Origin: JAGXTF01 sp038317095
GTDB lineage: Bacteria > Bacteroidota > Bacteroidia > NS11-12g > UBA955
Assembly: GCA_038317095.1 (NCBI GenBank)
Contig: JBBQBB010000008.1
Location: 9,422 to 73,421, forward strand
Direction of reading: 5' to 3'
Length of the DNA stretch: 64,000 bases
Position numbers and translations under genes: made by a program. Below the pieces are notes generated by a model. The model was not told the origin of the DNA, made no database searches, and saw only the letters and a list, made by a program, of their open reading frames with translations. How positions within the stretch are numbered: position 1 is the stretch's first letter; each line of letters starts with the position of its first letter. Positions 8,517 through 16,127 of this stretch are shown piece after piece.

Positions 8517-8636
8517 GTTTATTATAGCCATTTATGCAACTTATACACAACAAAGTTACGTCATGTTTTTATAATATACAATGTTTATTATAAACTACTT
8601 TAAAGCAGTATTTCTTATTTTATGATACTTATACAC
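8517..8636 (-). promoter_or_regulatory. hipBA promoter and operator region
   Basis: This spacer contains GTTTATTATA twice (8517-8526, 8583-8592); the second copy extends to the perfect inverted repeat GTTTA-TTA-TAAAC (8583-8595). ACTTATACAC also occurs twice (8539-8548, 8627-8636). On the minus strand TTGTGT and TATAAT, 18 bases apart, end 15 bases before the hipB start and overlap one repeat. The layout suits autorepression by HipB. Confidence 0.5.
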
Positions 8637-8645
8637 TACTTTATA

Positions 8646-10196
8646 TCACCCACCCCAGTTTTCCCGATCCAAACTTCTGTAATGTATTGCCTCGGCCAAA
8701 TGTTCTACTTGTATATTTTCACTGGCCCCGAGGTCTGCAATGGTGCGGCTCACTTTTAAAATGCGGTCGTATGCTCTGGCACTCAAATTCAGTTTTTGCA
8801 TGGCGGTTTTCAATAATGCCTGGCCCGCCGGGTTGATTTCGCAAACCGTGAGCACTTTGTTGCTAGGCAACATGGCATTGGAATAAACCCCTTCCCACCC
8901 TTCGTACCTGGCATATTGAATTTCGCGGGCTTTTTGAACCCTTGCCCGCACTTGGTCGCTGGTTTCCGATACACGATTGCGTGAGGTTAATTCGTCAAAA
9001 CTCACGGGTGTAACCTCTATATGTATGTCGATGCGGTCTAACAATGGTCCTGAGATTTTGCTTAAATACCGGTTTACCACACCTGGTGCGCACACGCATT
9101 CTCTGTCGGGGTGGTTGTAATAACCGCACGGGCAAGGGTTCATGCTGGCTACCAGCATAAAACTGGCCGGGTATTCCACACTCCAACGGGCCCTAGAAAT
9201 GGTAACTTTTCGTTCTTCTAAGGGTTGCCGCATTACCTCCAAAACGGTGCGTTTAAATTCTGGCAACTCATCTAAAAACAAAACCCCGTTGTGGGCCAAG
9301 CTTATTTCACCTGGCTGAGGCTGATTACCACCGCCTACCAAAGCCACATCGCTAATGGTATGGTGCGGACTGCGGAAAGGCCGCTGTGCAATCAAAGAGG
9401 AACTAATGCCCAACTTGCCAGCAACCGAATGTATTTTGGTGGTTTCCAATGCCTCGTGAAGTGTCATAGGAGGTAAAATGGTGGGTAGTCTTTTGGCAAG
9501 CATGGTTTTGCCCGAGCCTGGAGGTCCAATTAAAATAATATTATGGCCGCCGGCACTGGCAATTTCCATGGCTCGTTTTATATTTTCTTGGCCTTGAACA
9601 TCGGAAAAATCAATGTCGTAGGCTTTGTGGGCTGCTTCAAAATCACCCCGTGGGTCGGCAAAAACCCGTTTCAATTCGCGTTTGCCATCCAAAAATTCTG
9701 CAACTTCCCGCAAATCTTCAACCCCATATACTTCGAGGTCTTTGACAATGGCAGCTTCTTTGGCATTCGCCATGGGCAGAATAAATCCCTTAAACTTATC
9801 TTTCAGGGCTTGCAATGCAATGGGAAGAGCTCCTTTAATTGGCAAAACTTTGCCATCCAAACCCAATTCACCCATAATGATGTAATCCTGAAGAGACAGA
9901 TCCGTGATTTGAAAAGTGGAGGCAAGCATGCCAATAGCAATGGGCAAATCGTAGGCGCTGCCTTCTTTTCGCAAATCGGCCGGCGCCAAATTCACTACAA
10001 TTCGTTGGCGAATTGCCTCAAATCCTGCGTTTTTAATGGCTGCATCAGTTCGAAACAAACTTTCCTTGATGGCGTTGTCTGGCAAGCCGATGACATAATT
10101 TTTAAATTCAGTGGTTGTGGCTCCCGAGTTAACTTCCACGGTAATGCGCGTGGCGTCTACGCCATGCACAGCACTTGCAAAACCTTTTACTAGCAT
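8646..10196 (-). CDS. yifB: YifB/ComM family Mg-chelatase-like AAA+ ATPase
   Basis: A 516-residue AAA+ protein of the YifB/ComM family. In naturally transformable bacteria ComM is a hexameric helicase that drives branch migration of incoming DNA; here the role is inferred. The N-terminal ChlI-like domain begins MLVKGFASAVHGVDA. The Walker A motif GPPGSGKT lies at about residue 222, the Walker B segment VLFLDELPEF at about 300, and the C-terminal Mg-chelatase domain contains the cysteine-containing segment NPCPCGYY. All motifs look intact. It ends just upstream of the hipBA control region and lies six bases after gldH in the same orientation. Confidence 0.93.
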   Translation of the reverse strand: MLVKGFASAVHGVDATRITVEVNSGATTTEFKNYVIGLPDNAIKESLFRTDAAIKNAGFEAIRQRIVVNLAPADLRKEGSAYDLPIAIGMLASTFQITDLSLQDYIIMGELGLDGKVLPIKGALPIALQALKDKFKGFILPMANAKEAAIVKDLEVYGVEDLREVAEFLDGKRELKRVFADPRGDFEAAHKAYDIDFSDVQGQENIKRAMEIASAGGHNIILIGPPGSGKTMLAKRLPTILPPMTLHEALETTKIHSVAGKLGISSSLIAQRPFRSPHHTISDVALVGGGNQPQPGEISLAHNGVLFLDELPEFKRTVLEVMRQPLEERKVTISRARWSVEYPASFMLVASMNPCPCGYYNHPDRECVCAPGVVNRYLSKISGPLLDRIDIHIEVTPVSFDELTSRNRVSETSDQVRARVQKAREIQYARYEGWEGVYSNAMLPSNKVLTVCEINPAGQALLKTAMQKLNLSARAYDRILKVSRTIADLGASENIQVEHLAEAIHYRSLDRENWGG

Positions 10197-10202
10197 AATT
10201 CA

Positions 10203-10673
10203 TTAATAAATTTTATTTCCTTTATAAATTTTTAATCCCACATCTGAAACCGAACCCAGCTTTTCATCGCGCATATTTTGGTTCAACTTCAGTGTATATT
10301 TCCCTTTTTTGAATTTGGCATTTTGAATAAACGGTTGATCGTAACTAATCAAATTCGATTTTCCAACACCCAACCACTTGCCTGTATTGTCCGACAAGGG
10401 GATTTGAAATTGGTTCTTCAAAGATGCATTGGGTCCGTCGATGGTATAAAGCAACCAAATATTGCTGTACTTATAACTGCCTGTTATGCGCAAACCACAT
10501 TCTAGGCTATACAAATAGGTTGTATCTGTAATTTCAAAAGCAAACGATTTGGCTTCGGTCCAATTCCATCCTTCCTGATTTACCTCTTTAAATTCATCCA
10601 GAAGTTTGTTCTTATTGTCCTTACAACTTGCAAAACATAAAATAACTGTCAATAACCTTACTATAAAATGCAT
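10203..10673 (-). CDS. gldH: gliding motility lipoprotein GldH
   Basis: A 156-residue lipoprotein: the signal peptide ends in a lipobox FASC at about residue 17. The mature part carries the GldH pattern, including segments YSNIWLLYTIDGP, GKWLGVGKS, YTLKLNQNMRD and SDVGLKIYKG near the C-terminus. GldH is required for gliding in Flavobacterium but is widespread in Bacteroidota, including non-gliders, so gliding itself should not be assumed. The gene precedes yifB by six bases and may be transcribed with it. No other gld gene is in the window. Confidence 0.85.
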   Translation of the reverse strand: MHFIVRLLTVILCFASCKDNKNKLLDEFKEVNQEGWNWTEAKSFAFEITDTTYLYSLECGLRITGSYKYSNIWLLYTIDGPNASLKNQFQIPLSDNTGKWLGVGKSNLISYDQPFIQNAKFKKGKYTLKLNQNMRDEKLGSVSDVGLKIYKGNKIY

Positions 10674-10754
10674 ATTACCTATAAAACTTCAAAAAAACAA
10701 AAACTATATATAATTACAAAATCTATTGTCAAAAATATTTGTTCAACTGTGCAA

Positions 10755-11501
10755 TTAGTAGACATGCTGTCCGCCGTTGATGCTGTAATTGGCTCCGGTA
10801 ATGAAATCGGTTTTTTCTGAGGCCAAAAACGAAACCAAATGCGCCACTTCGTGGGTACCACCTAATCTTCCCATGGGTATTTGTGCCACAATTTGCTCTC
10901 TCACCTTTTCAGGAACGGCCATTACCATGTCCGTGCCAATGTATCCTGGCGAAATGGTGTTTACCGTAATTCCGAATTTAGCCACTTCCATTGCCAATGT
11001 TTTGGTGAAGCCATGCATTCCCGCTTTTGCGGCACTATAATTGGTTTGGCCAAATTGACCGCGTTGCCCGTTTACGGAAGAAATATTGATAATCCTACCA
11101 AATTTTCGATCAATCATTCCATTAATTACGTGCCTAGAGCAATTGAATACACTGGTAAGGTTTGAAGAAATAACTTCATCCCAATCACTTTTGCTCATTT
11201 TGGCTAATCTGCCATCGCGGGTAATCCCAGCATTGTTTACCAAAGTATCTATCGGTCCTAAATCTGATTCGATTTTTTCTATCATTCTACCCACAGCGTC
11301 AAAGTCAGTAACGTCTGCTTCATAGATTTCAATAACAAAGCCCTCGTCGTTCATTCTATTTTGCCATTCAAGTGCTTTTTGTAAATTACGGTAATTGGCG
11401 ATTACATGGAAACCATCTGTATACAATTCTTTGCACATAGCAGTTCCAAGCCCACCCGTTGCACCAGTAACCAACACAATTCGCTTATTCTGAATATCCA
11501 T
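10755..11501 (-). CDS. phbB: acetoacetyl-CoA reductase-like SDR
   Basis: A 248-residue classical short-chain dehydrogenase. It has the nucleotide-binding motif TGATGGLG, the NNAG motif in LVNNAGITRDG, and the catalytic Ser-Tyr-Lys set in NISSVNGQRGQFGQTNYSAAKAG. The stretch around the active site and the C-terminal SINGGQHVY closely match PhbB, which reduces acetoacetyl-CoA with NADPH in polyhydroxybutyrate synthesis; the related FabG is the main alternative. No polyhydroxyalkanoate synthase is nearby, so the pathway is uncertain. It is a separate unit between gldH and lpxK. Confidence 0.8.
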   Translation of the reverse strand: MDIQNKRIVLVTGATGGLGTAMCKELYTDGFHVIANYRNLQKALEWQNRMNDEGFVIEIYEADVTDFDAVGRMIEKIESDLGPIDTLVNNAGITRDGRLAKMSKSDWDEVISSNLTSVFNCSRHVINGMIDRKFGRIINISSVNGQRGQFGQTNYSAAKAGMHGFTKTLAMEVAKFGITVNTISPGYIGTDMVMAVPEKVREQIVAQIPMGRLGGTHEVAHLVSFLASEKTDFITGANYSINGGQHVY

Positions 11502-11576
11502 TTCTAATTTATCTAGGGGTTGTTTTCAAAAATGCGTATAAAAGCACAGATTAACAACAGTTTACCGAAAAATAAA

Positions 11577-12596
11577 TTATACTTTGCGTAATTTGTCAAA
11601 GAGTGAAAGAAACTTATGCTCACTTTCAAACAAAAATTCAGGGGTAGTATGGCTTGTAAAAATAGCAAAAAACACTACAGTATCTTTCGGCATGCGCATG
11701 GCATCTTTTCTTGTTGTAAGAATAGAGTTTATGCCTGCCTTTTTTGATTCTGCTATCCACATTTCCATTTCATTTTTTGAGTAAGCAAAATGATCTGAAT
11801 ATGTTTTAACCAATGTTACATTGAAATTCGTTTTTGCCCAATTTACAAATACACCATTGTTCGCAAGTCCGCTGATAAGTAAAACAGACACTTTTGAATC
11901 CAACAAATTTCCAGCAGAATCTATGGGAAGCGAATTTTGGTAGGCTGTATAAAAAATTGGTTTTCTGTATTTCGACAATTCCTTAAACAATCTCAATTCA
12001 CCATCAACATTCAAATTATTCGGACATTTCGTGACTACAATGGTATTGGCATCCTTGGCGGCTGAAGAAAATTCGCGCAATCTGCCAGCTGGCAAAGGCA
12101 AATCATTTGTAAACAACAACCGATACTCTGTCAATAAAATATAAAAATCGCCATGTAAATTTAAATGCTGGTATCCATCGTCCAGCAATACCAAATTGGT
12201 TTCTGGACTTTTTTCTTCAATCAAATGAATTCCCTTTACCCGATCTTCGCACACATAATTCTTAATTGTATCGGGTAAACTGATGCGCATTTCTAGTGGC
12301 TCGTCTCCACAGTTTTCTGCTGTATCTGAGATTGTCACTTCTCTAAAACCGGTTGTTTTTCTACCATACCCGCGAGACAAAATTGCAATTTTAAATTGCT
12401 CCTTTAAATGATTAGCCAACCACATCGTCATGGGTGTTTTACCAGATCCGCCGACTTGCAAATTGCCAACAATGATGGTTGCCAAATTGACCTTTTTTCT
12501 TTGCAATATTTTCGCGCTATAGAGCCATCTGCGAAACCAAGAAACCAGACCATATAGAAACGCCAATGGCCATAAAATACATTTCCAAAGTTTCAT
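11577..12596 (-). CDS. lpxK: tetraacyldisaccharide 4'-kinase
   Basis: LpxK phosphorylates the 4' position of the lipid A disaccharide at the inner face of the inner membrane. The 339-residue protein has an N-terminal hydrophobic anchor, the P-loop VGGSGKT at about residues 48-54, and the characteristic segments LSRGYGRKTTG, NCGDEPLEM and LLDDGYQHLNL. It is the last gene of a three-gene minus-strand operon and its ATG overlaps the stop of the SGNH hydrolase by four bases. Its presence shows that the organism makes lipid A. Confidence 0.95.
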   Translation of the reverse strand: MKLWKCILWPLAFLYGLVSWFRRWLYSAKILQRKKVNLATIIVGNLQVGGSGKTPMTMWLANHLKEQFKIAILSRGYGRKTTGFREVTISDTAENCGDEPLEMRISLPDTIKNYVCEDRVKGIHLIEEKSPETNLVLLDDGYQHLNLHGDFYILLTEYRLLFTNDLPLPAGRLREFSSAAKDANTIVVTKCPNNLNVDGELRLFKELSKYRKPIFYTAYQNSLPIDSAGNLLDSKVSVLLISGLANNGVFVNWAKTNFNVTLVKTYSDHFAYSKNEMEMWIAESKKAGINSILTTRKDAMRMPKDTVVFFAIFTSHTTPEFLFESEHKFLSLFDKLRKV

Positions 12597-13699
12597 TTCG
12601 TATATTTATTCTGTATTTTTTTACCCCAATTTTCAAACACAATATCCGCCATTTTTTCGGCACCTGCATTGGTATAATGAAAGAAATCGTAATAATTTTG
12701 GGTAGTAGGTTTTAATACATTTGCTGCATCCACTACCCAATAAAATTTATTCAAATTCCCATCCATGATTCTGCTTCCGCAGCTTCTCAACTGCTCGTTA
12801 TAAGTATCCAGTGCGGTAAAATAATGGAGAGCACTCTTCCCCTGAAACTTCAAATTTCCCAAATAACGCCGCGTTATTGGGTCAATATTGTTTGACAGTA
12901 TAGAAGGCTGGGTAATAAAAACGCATTGGATACCCACCGCAAAACAAATAGACCTTAAAGAGTCTATTCTTTCTGAAAAAGCCAATAGTTTTCTTTCTTT
13001 TATATCATCCGTCAGCCAGCTATCTCTTGTGTTCATCCATCCAGTAGTATCCGCCTTTGGCCAATTCGCAAAATCCACCGGCTTATGTCCCATACCCATA
13101 TTGGCAGCATTCCTGCTCATTTTCCAATTTAAATACAAATTGAACATTTCGAAATTTTCGAAAAATCTTTTTTTATTGTTTAAATGGTAACCTTCGAATT
13201 TGTTGAGACCATCTGCTGCAACATCATTGCAGCCAATTAAAAACAATACATAATCGGGTTTGTATTTTAAGATATGATCGCGCAACAATTTAATATGGCC
13301 AAAAGTTGAATGACCATCTAAACCTGCATTGTTTATCCAAACATTTTGCCCATTTGCCTGCATTTTTTTCATTAGCAATGCTGGCCAATCCTTTCCGTCT
13401 GAAAGATAAAAACACTCGGTAGTACTGCCTCCTACACAAAATATTTTAAGCGTCGCGGGGTCTTTGGGCAATTCCGGACCACGAAAACCCATACTGTTTT
13501 TTGTATGCAGTATCTGTGCGTCCAATCCACGTATTTTTTGGTCCTTAAATTCGTATTTTACATTGGCAGGAAGCAGAATTTCATTCCCCCTTACGCGGGA
13601 TTTAAAAGGATTGTAAAAATGCAAAATAATTTCACAAAGTGCCAATGATATTGTTAAACCAATGCCAAGGGCTGCAATATTTTTAATTCCGCTTTTCAC
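12593..13699 (-). CDS. SGNH/GDSL hydrolase family protein
   Basis: A 368-residue protein with an N-terminal hydrophobic segment (about residues 8-28) that can serve as signal anchor, followed by an SGNH hydrolase domain. The four blocks are visible: the nucleophile serine in VGGSTTE, a glycine in NNAGLDGHS, the asparagine in LIGCNDV and the histidine near the C-terminus in FHYTNAGA. Such enzymes are esterases or acyl-group hydrolases acting on envelope glycans or lipids. It overlaps the beta-CASP hydrolase upstream and lpxK downstream by four bases each, so translation is probably coupled. A role in lipid A or cell-surface acyl modification is inference. Confidence 0.85.
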   Translation of the reverse strand: MKSGIKNIAALGIGLTISLALCEIILHFYNPFKSRVRGNEILLPANVKYEFKDQKIRGLDAQILHTKNSMGFRGPELPKDPATLKIFCVGGSTTECFYLSDGKDWPALLMKKMQANGQNVWINNAGLDGHSTFGHIKLLRDHILKYKPDYVLFLIGCNDVAADGLNKFEGYHLNNKKRFFENFEMFNLYLNWKMSRNAANMGMGHKPVDFANWPKADTTGWMNTRDSWLTDDIKERKLLAFSERIDSLRSICFAVGIQCVFITQPSILSNNIDPITRRYLGNLKFQGKSALHYFTALDTYNEQLRSCGSRIMDGNLNKFYWVVDAANVLKPTTQNYYDFFHYTNAGAEKMADIVFENWGKKIQNKYTK

Positions 13700-15126
13700 A
13701 TTTCAAGTAAATATTCTTTTCCCTTTATCGGAATTTCAACAGGTACAAAATCGATGTCATTCGCCAAAATTTGCATTTGCTCTGCATCGCCATGCACAAG
13801 AAAAACCTTTTTGGTTTTGGATGTTGTGGAAGCTTTCAAATATTTCAGCAAACCATTGTGGTCTGGGTGCGCACTGAATGCATCCGTGCGATAAATGTCT
13901 GCACGAACTGGACGCTTTTTAAAATTAATTTCCACAAAATCTTGTCCTTGTAAAAGCCTATGTCCCAAGGTGCCTTCTGCGCAAAAACCGGCAATTAATA
14001 TTGAATTTTCTGCATGGCCCACATTGTTGCGAATGTGCATTTGAATTCTGCCCCCTTCCACCATTCCTGCTGCCGAAATAATTACGCAAGGCTCTGGTAA
14101 CACACTTAATATTTCGCTTTCTGCTTCATCTTCAATTACATTTAATAATGGAAAATCAAACAAAGTACCATACTGTTTTTGAAAATCCTTTGCTTCATCA
14201 TTCAACCAATCCAAATTGTGCTGGTAAACTTTGGTGCTACGAATGGCCAACGGACTATCTGTAAATATTTTAACATTGGGCAATTTCCCCTCTCTAAATA
14301 ATTTATGAAAAGTATAAATTATGGATTGGGTTCTACCAACGCTGAATGCAGGGATTACCAATTTTCCACCCTTTTCTACACAAGTTTCGAGGACGTGCTT
14401 TAACATCACCTCACCAGCATCATCGGCATCCGTAATGTGGTTTCTACCCCCGTAAGTGCTTTCACTAATTAAGTATTGTAAATCGTTCAAAGGTTGGGGA
14501 TCTGGTACTAGCTTAGAATTGTAATTGCCAAGGTCCCCTGTAAAACCAATTCTACAAGATTTATCCCCTTGCTTTATTTGGAGAATAACACTTACAGCCC
14601 CTAAAATATGCCCCGCCTTTCTGAATTCTATGCTTAAATTGTCGTTGTAATTGTAAATGTGATTATACTCCAATGTGTGGGCCATATCCATCATATCATT
14701 GATGTGTTTTTTGGCATACAATACTTGGGCTCCATTTGCTGTATGACTCGATTTTTTTTGGTGTTTATTTCCCTGTTTGACCTTTTGCTTGTTGTTTTTT
14801 GCCGCTTCCATGCGTTGGATATTTAAACTATCCGTAAGCAAATATTCACTCAATTCTAAAGTGGGTTGGGTACAAATAATATTCCCCATAAATCCTTGTT
14901 TAATTAAATTTGGAATATTCCCACTGTGGTCAATGTGCGCATGGGTGAGAATCAATAAATCAACAGAAGCGGGATCAAATGGAAAATTTGCATTTCTGTC
15001 TTCAAAATCGTTTCGTTTTTCATAATCCAATCCGCAATCTATCAAAACACGAGTGCCATCCGGCAAATCTAGCAAATGCTTGCTCCCTGTCACTTGTTGA
15101 GCAGCTCCCCAGCACGTTAATTTCAT
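13696..15126 (-). CDS. MBL-fold beta-CASP hydrolase (RNA-processing type)
   Basis: A 476-residue metallo-beta-lactamase-fold protein with an inserted beta-CASP domain, the architecture of CPSF-like ribonucleases. The metal-binding motif THAHIDHSG lies at about residues 60-68, a second metal ligand is in GFTGDLGNY, and the beta-CASP and C-terminal motifs appear in VIPAFSVGRTQ, SAAGMVEGGRI, FSAHPDHNGL and VHGDAEQM. It probably acts as a cytosolic RNA endo/exonuclease. A TATTTTTG promoter box lies five bases upstream of the ATG. The start of the SGNH hydrolase gene overlaps its end. Confidence 0.88.
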   Translation of the reverse strand: MKLTCWGAAQQVTGSKHLLDLPDGTRVLIDCGLDYEKRNDFEDRNANFPFDPASVDLLILTHAHIDHSGNIPNLIKQGFMGNIICTQPTLELSEYLLTDSLNIQRMEAAKNNKQKVKQGNKHQKKSSHTANGAQVLYAKKHINDMMDMAHTLEYNHIYNYNDNLSIEFRKAGHILGAVSVILQIKQGDKSCRIGFTGDLGNYNSKLVPDPQPLNDLQYLISESTYGGRNHITDADDAGEVMLKHVLETCVEKGGKLVIPAFSVGRTQSIIYTFHKLFREGKLPNVKIFTDSPLAIRSTKVYQHNLDWLNDEAKDFQKQYGTLFDFPLLNVIEDEAESEILSVLPEPCVIISAAGMVEGGRIQMHIRNNVGHAENSILIAGFCAEGTLGHRLLQGQDFVEINFKKRPVRADIYRTDAFSAHPDHNGLLKYLKASTTSKTKKVFLVHGDAEQMQILANDIDFVPVEIPIKGKEYLLEM

Positions 15127-15130
15127 TCAG

Positions 15131-15138
15131 CAAAAATA
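15131..15138 (-). promoter_or_regulatory. -7 promoter box of the beta-CASP/SGNH/lpxK operon
   Basis: Minus-strand TATTTTTG matches TAnnTTTG. Only four bases separate it from the ATG at 15126, so the transcript would start at or very near the start codon. Confidence 0.5.
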
Positions 15139-15225
15139 CCCATAAATTGTTACATTCTATAAATTCTATATGAACAAGGTTTTTAAACCCTTCATTCAAA
15201 CGATGGTGCAACTTCGTTGAGGTGT

Positions 15226-16125
15226 TTATTCGAAGCCTATGATTCGCTTGGAAATGGTAAAACCACCAACCAAGCCATACCCCCCCGGAATGTTGCCAAG
15301 AATAAAGCCAGGCAATTGAGATATAGATTGCTGCTGCCATAAATGGGCATTTCTTGTATTATAATAATTAAACATATTCACATCCATGTTCTCCAAAATA
15401 ATTTCTAATTTTGTCGTTCTTCCCAATGAATTTAGATATAAATACTGCGTGGTATAAAACTTGAGTTTTTTCAATGTACCATTGAATGTAGCATCGGTAA
15501 ATAATATTTCTTTGGATGTATAATTGTTAAAATTATTTTGAAGAAATGACAAATCCGAACCAAAAATGGATAGGCTTTCCGTCTTAAATAAGCTATCTAT
15601 TTTTTGGCCATCTTTGTTATAAACGTATTCGAAATAATGGCGCTTTACCCAAAGCCGATAGGTATTGTTATCTGCGGCACTATCTGTAAATTTTAATTCA
15701 AAATTAAAGGCCGGCCCAATGCCTGCAACAATATTGGTGATTGTGTCAACAGATGCAATTTGAATTTTTGACGGAATGGTTCCCCGAACGCTAAAAACAT
15801 TCAACATATCCTTCGATTTTATCCAATAGCTATCTCTTGGGCTAAATTTATTGGCCACCAAATTGTAAATCCCCTTGCCCATAGCTGTCATAGTGCCTAG
15901 TGAAATATTGTTTTTATAAATTTCAATTGAGGCTGCATCTTCATCCAGAATTTTGTCGGTAATATCAGCAGCATGGCTATACTGCGCAGCTATTAAGCTA
16001 TCAGGCTGCAAAAACATATGAAAAACAGGTAAGGGTTGCATTTTGCCCGAAGGCTTAAGTGGATATTCTTTTACGCAGGAGAGCAGCATGAATCCGAGGA
16101 CAAAAAATGCATTGTATTTTTTCAT
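15226..16125 (-). CDS. DUF4249 domain lipoprotein
   Basis: A 299-residue lipoprotein with signal peptide and lipobox LLSC at residue 17, followed by DUF4249-type sequence: repeated beta-strand-rich segments and an internal IASVDTITNIV stretch. In Bacteroidota such proteins are encoded directly after a TonB-dependent receptor with an STN domain. That is the case here: the receptor stop lies two bases upstream. The lipoprotein is inferred to be an outer-membrane partner of the receptor, possibly capping it or binding substrate. The substrate is unknown. Confidence 0.85.
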   Translation of the reverse strand: MKKYNAFFVLGFMLLSCVKEYPLKPSGKMQPLPVFHMFLQPDSLIAAQYSHAADITDKILDEDAASIEIYKNNISLGTMTAMGKGIYNLVANKFSPRDSYWIKSKDMLNVFSVRGTIPSKIQIASVDTITNIVAGIGPAFNFELKFTDSAADNNTYRLWVKRHYFEYVYNKDGQKIDSLFKTESLSIFGSDLSFLQNNFNNYTSKEILFTDATFNGTLKKLKFYTTQYLYLNSLGRTTKLEIILENMDVNMFNYYNTRNAHLWQQQSISQLPGFILGNIPGGYGLVGGFTISKRIIGFE

Positions 16126-16127
16126 AT

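Noticed and set aside
9543..10193. A 216-residue reading frame antisense to yifB
   Set aside because: Low-complexity composition and full overlap with the conserved ATPase mark it as a shadow.
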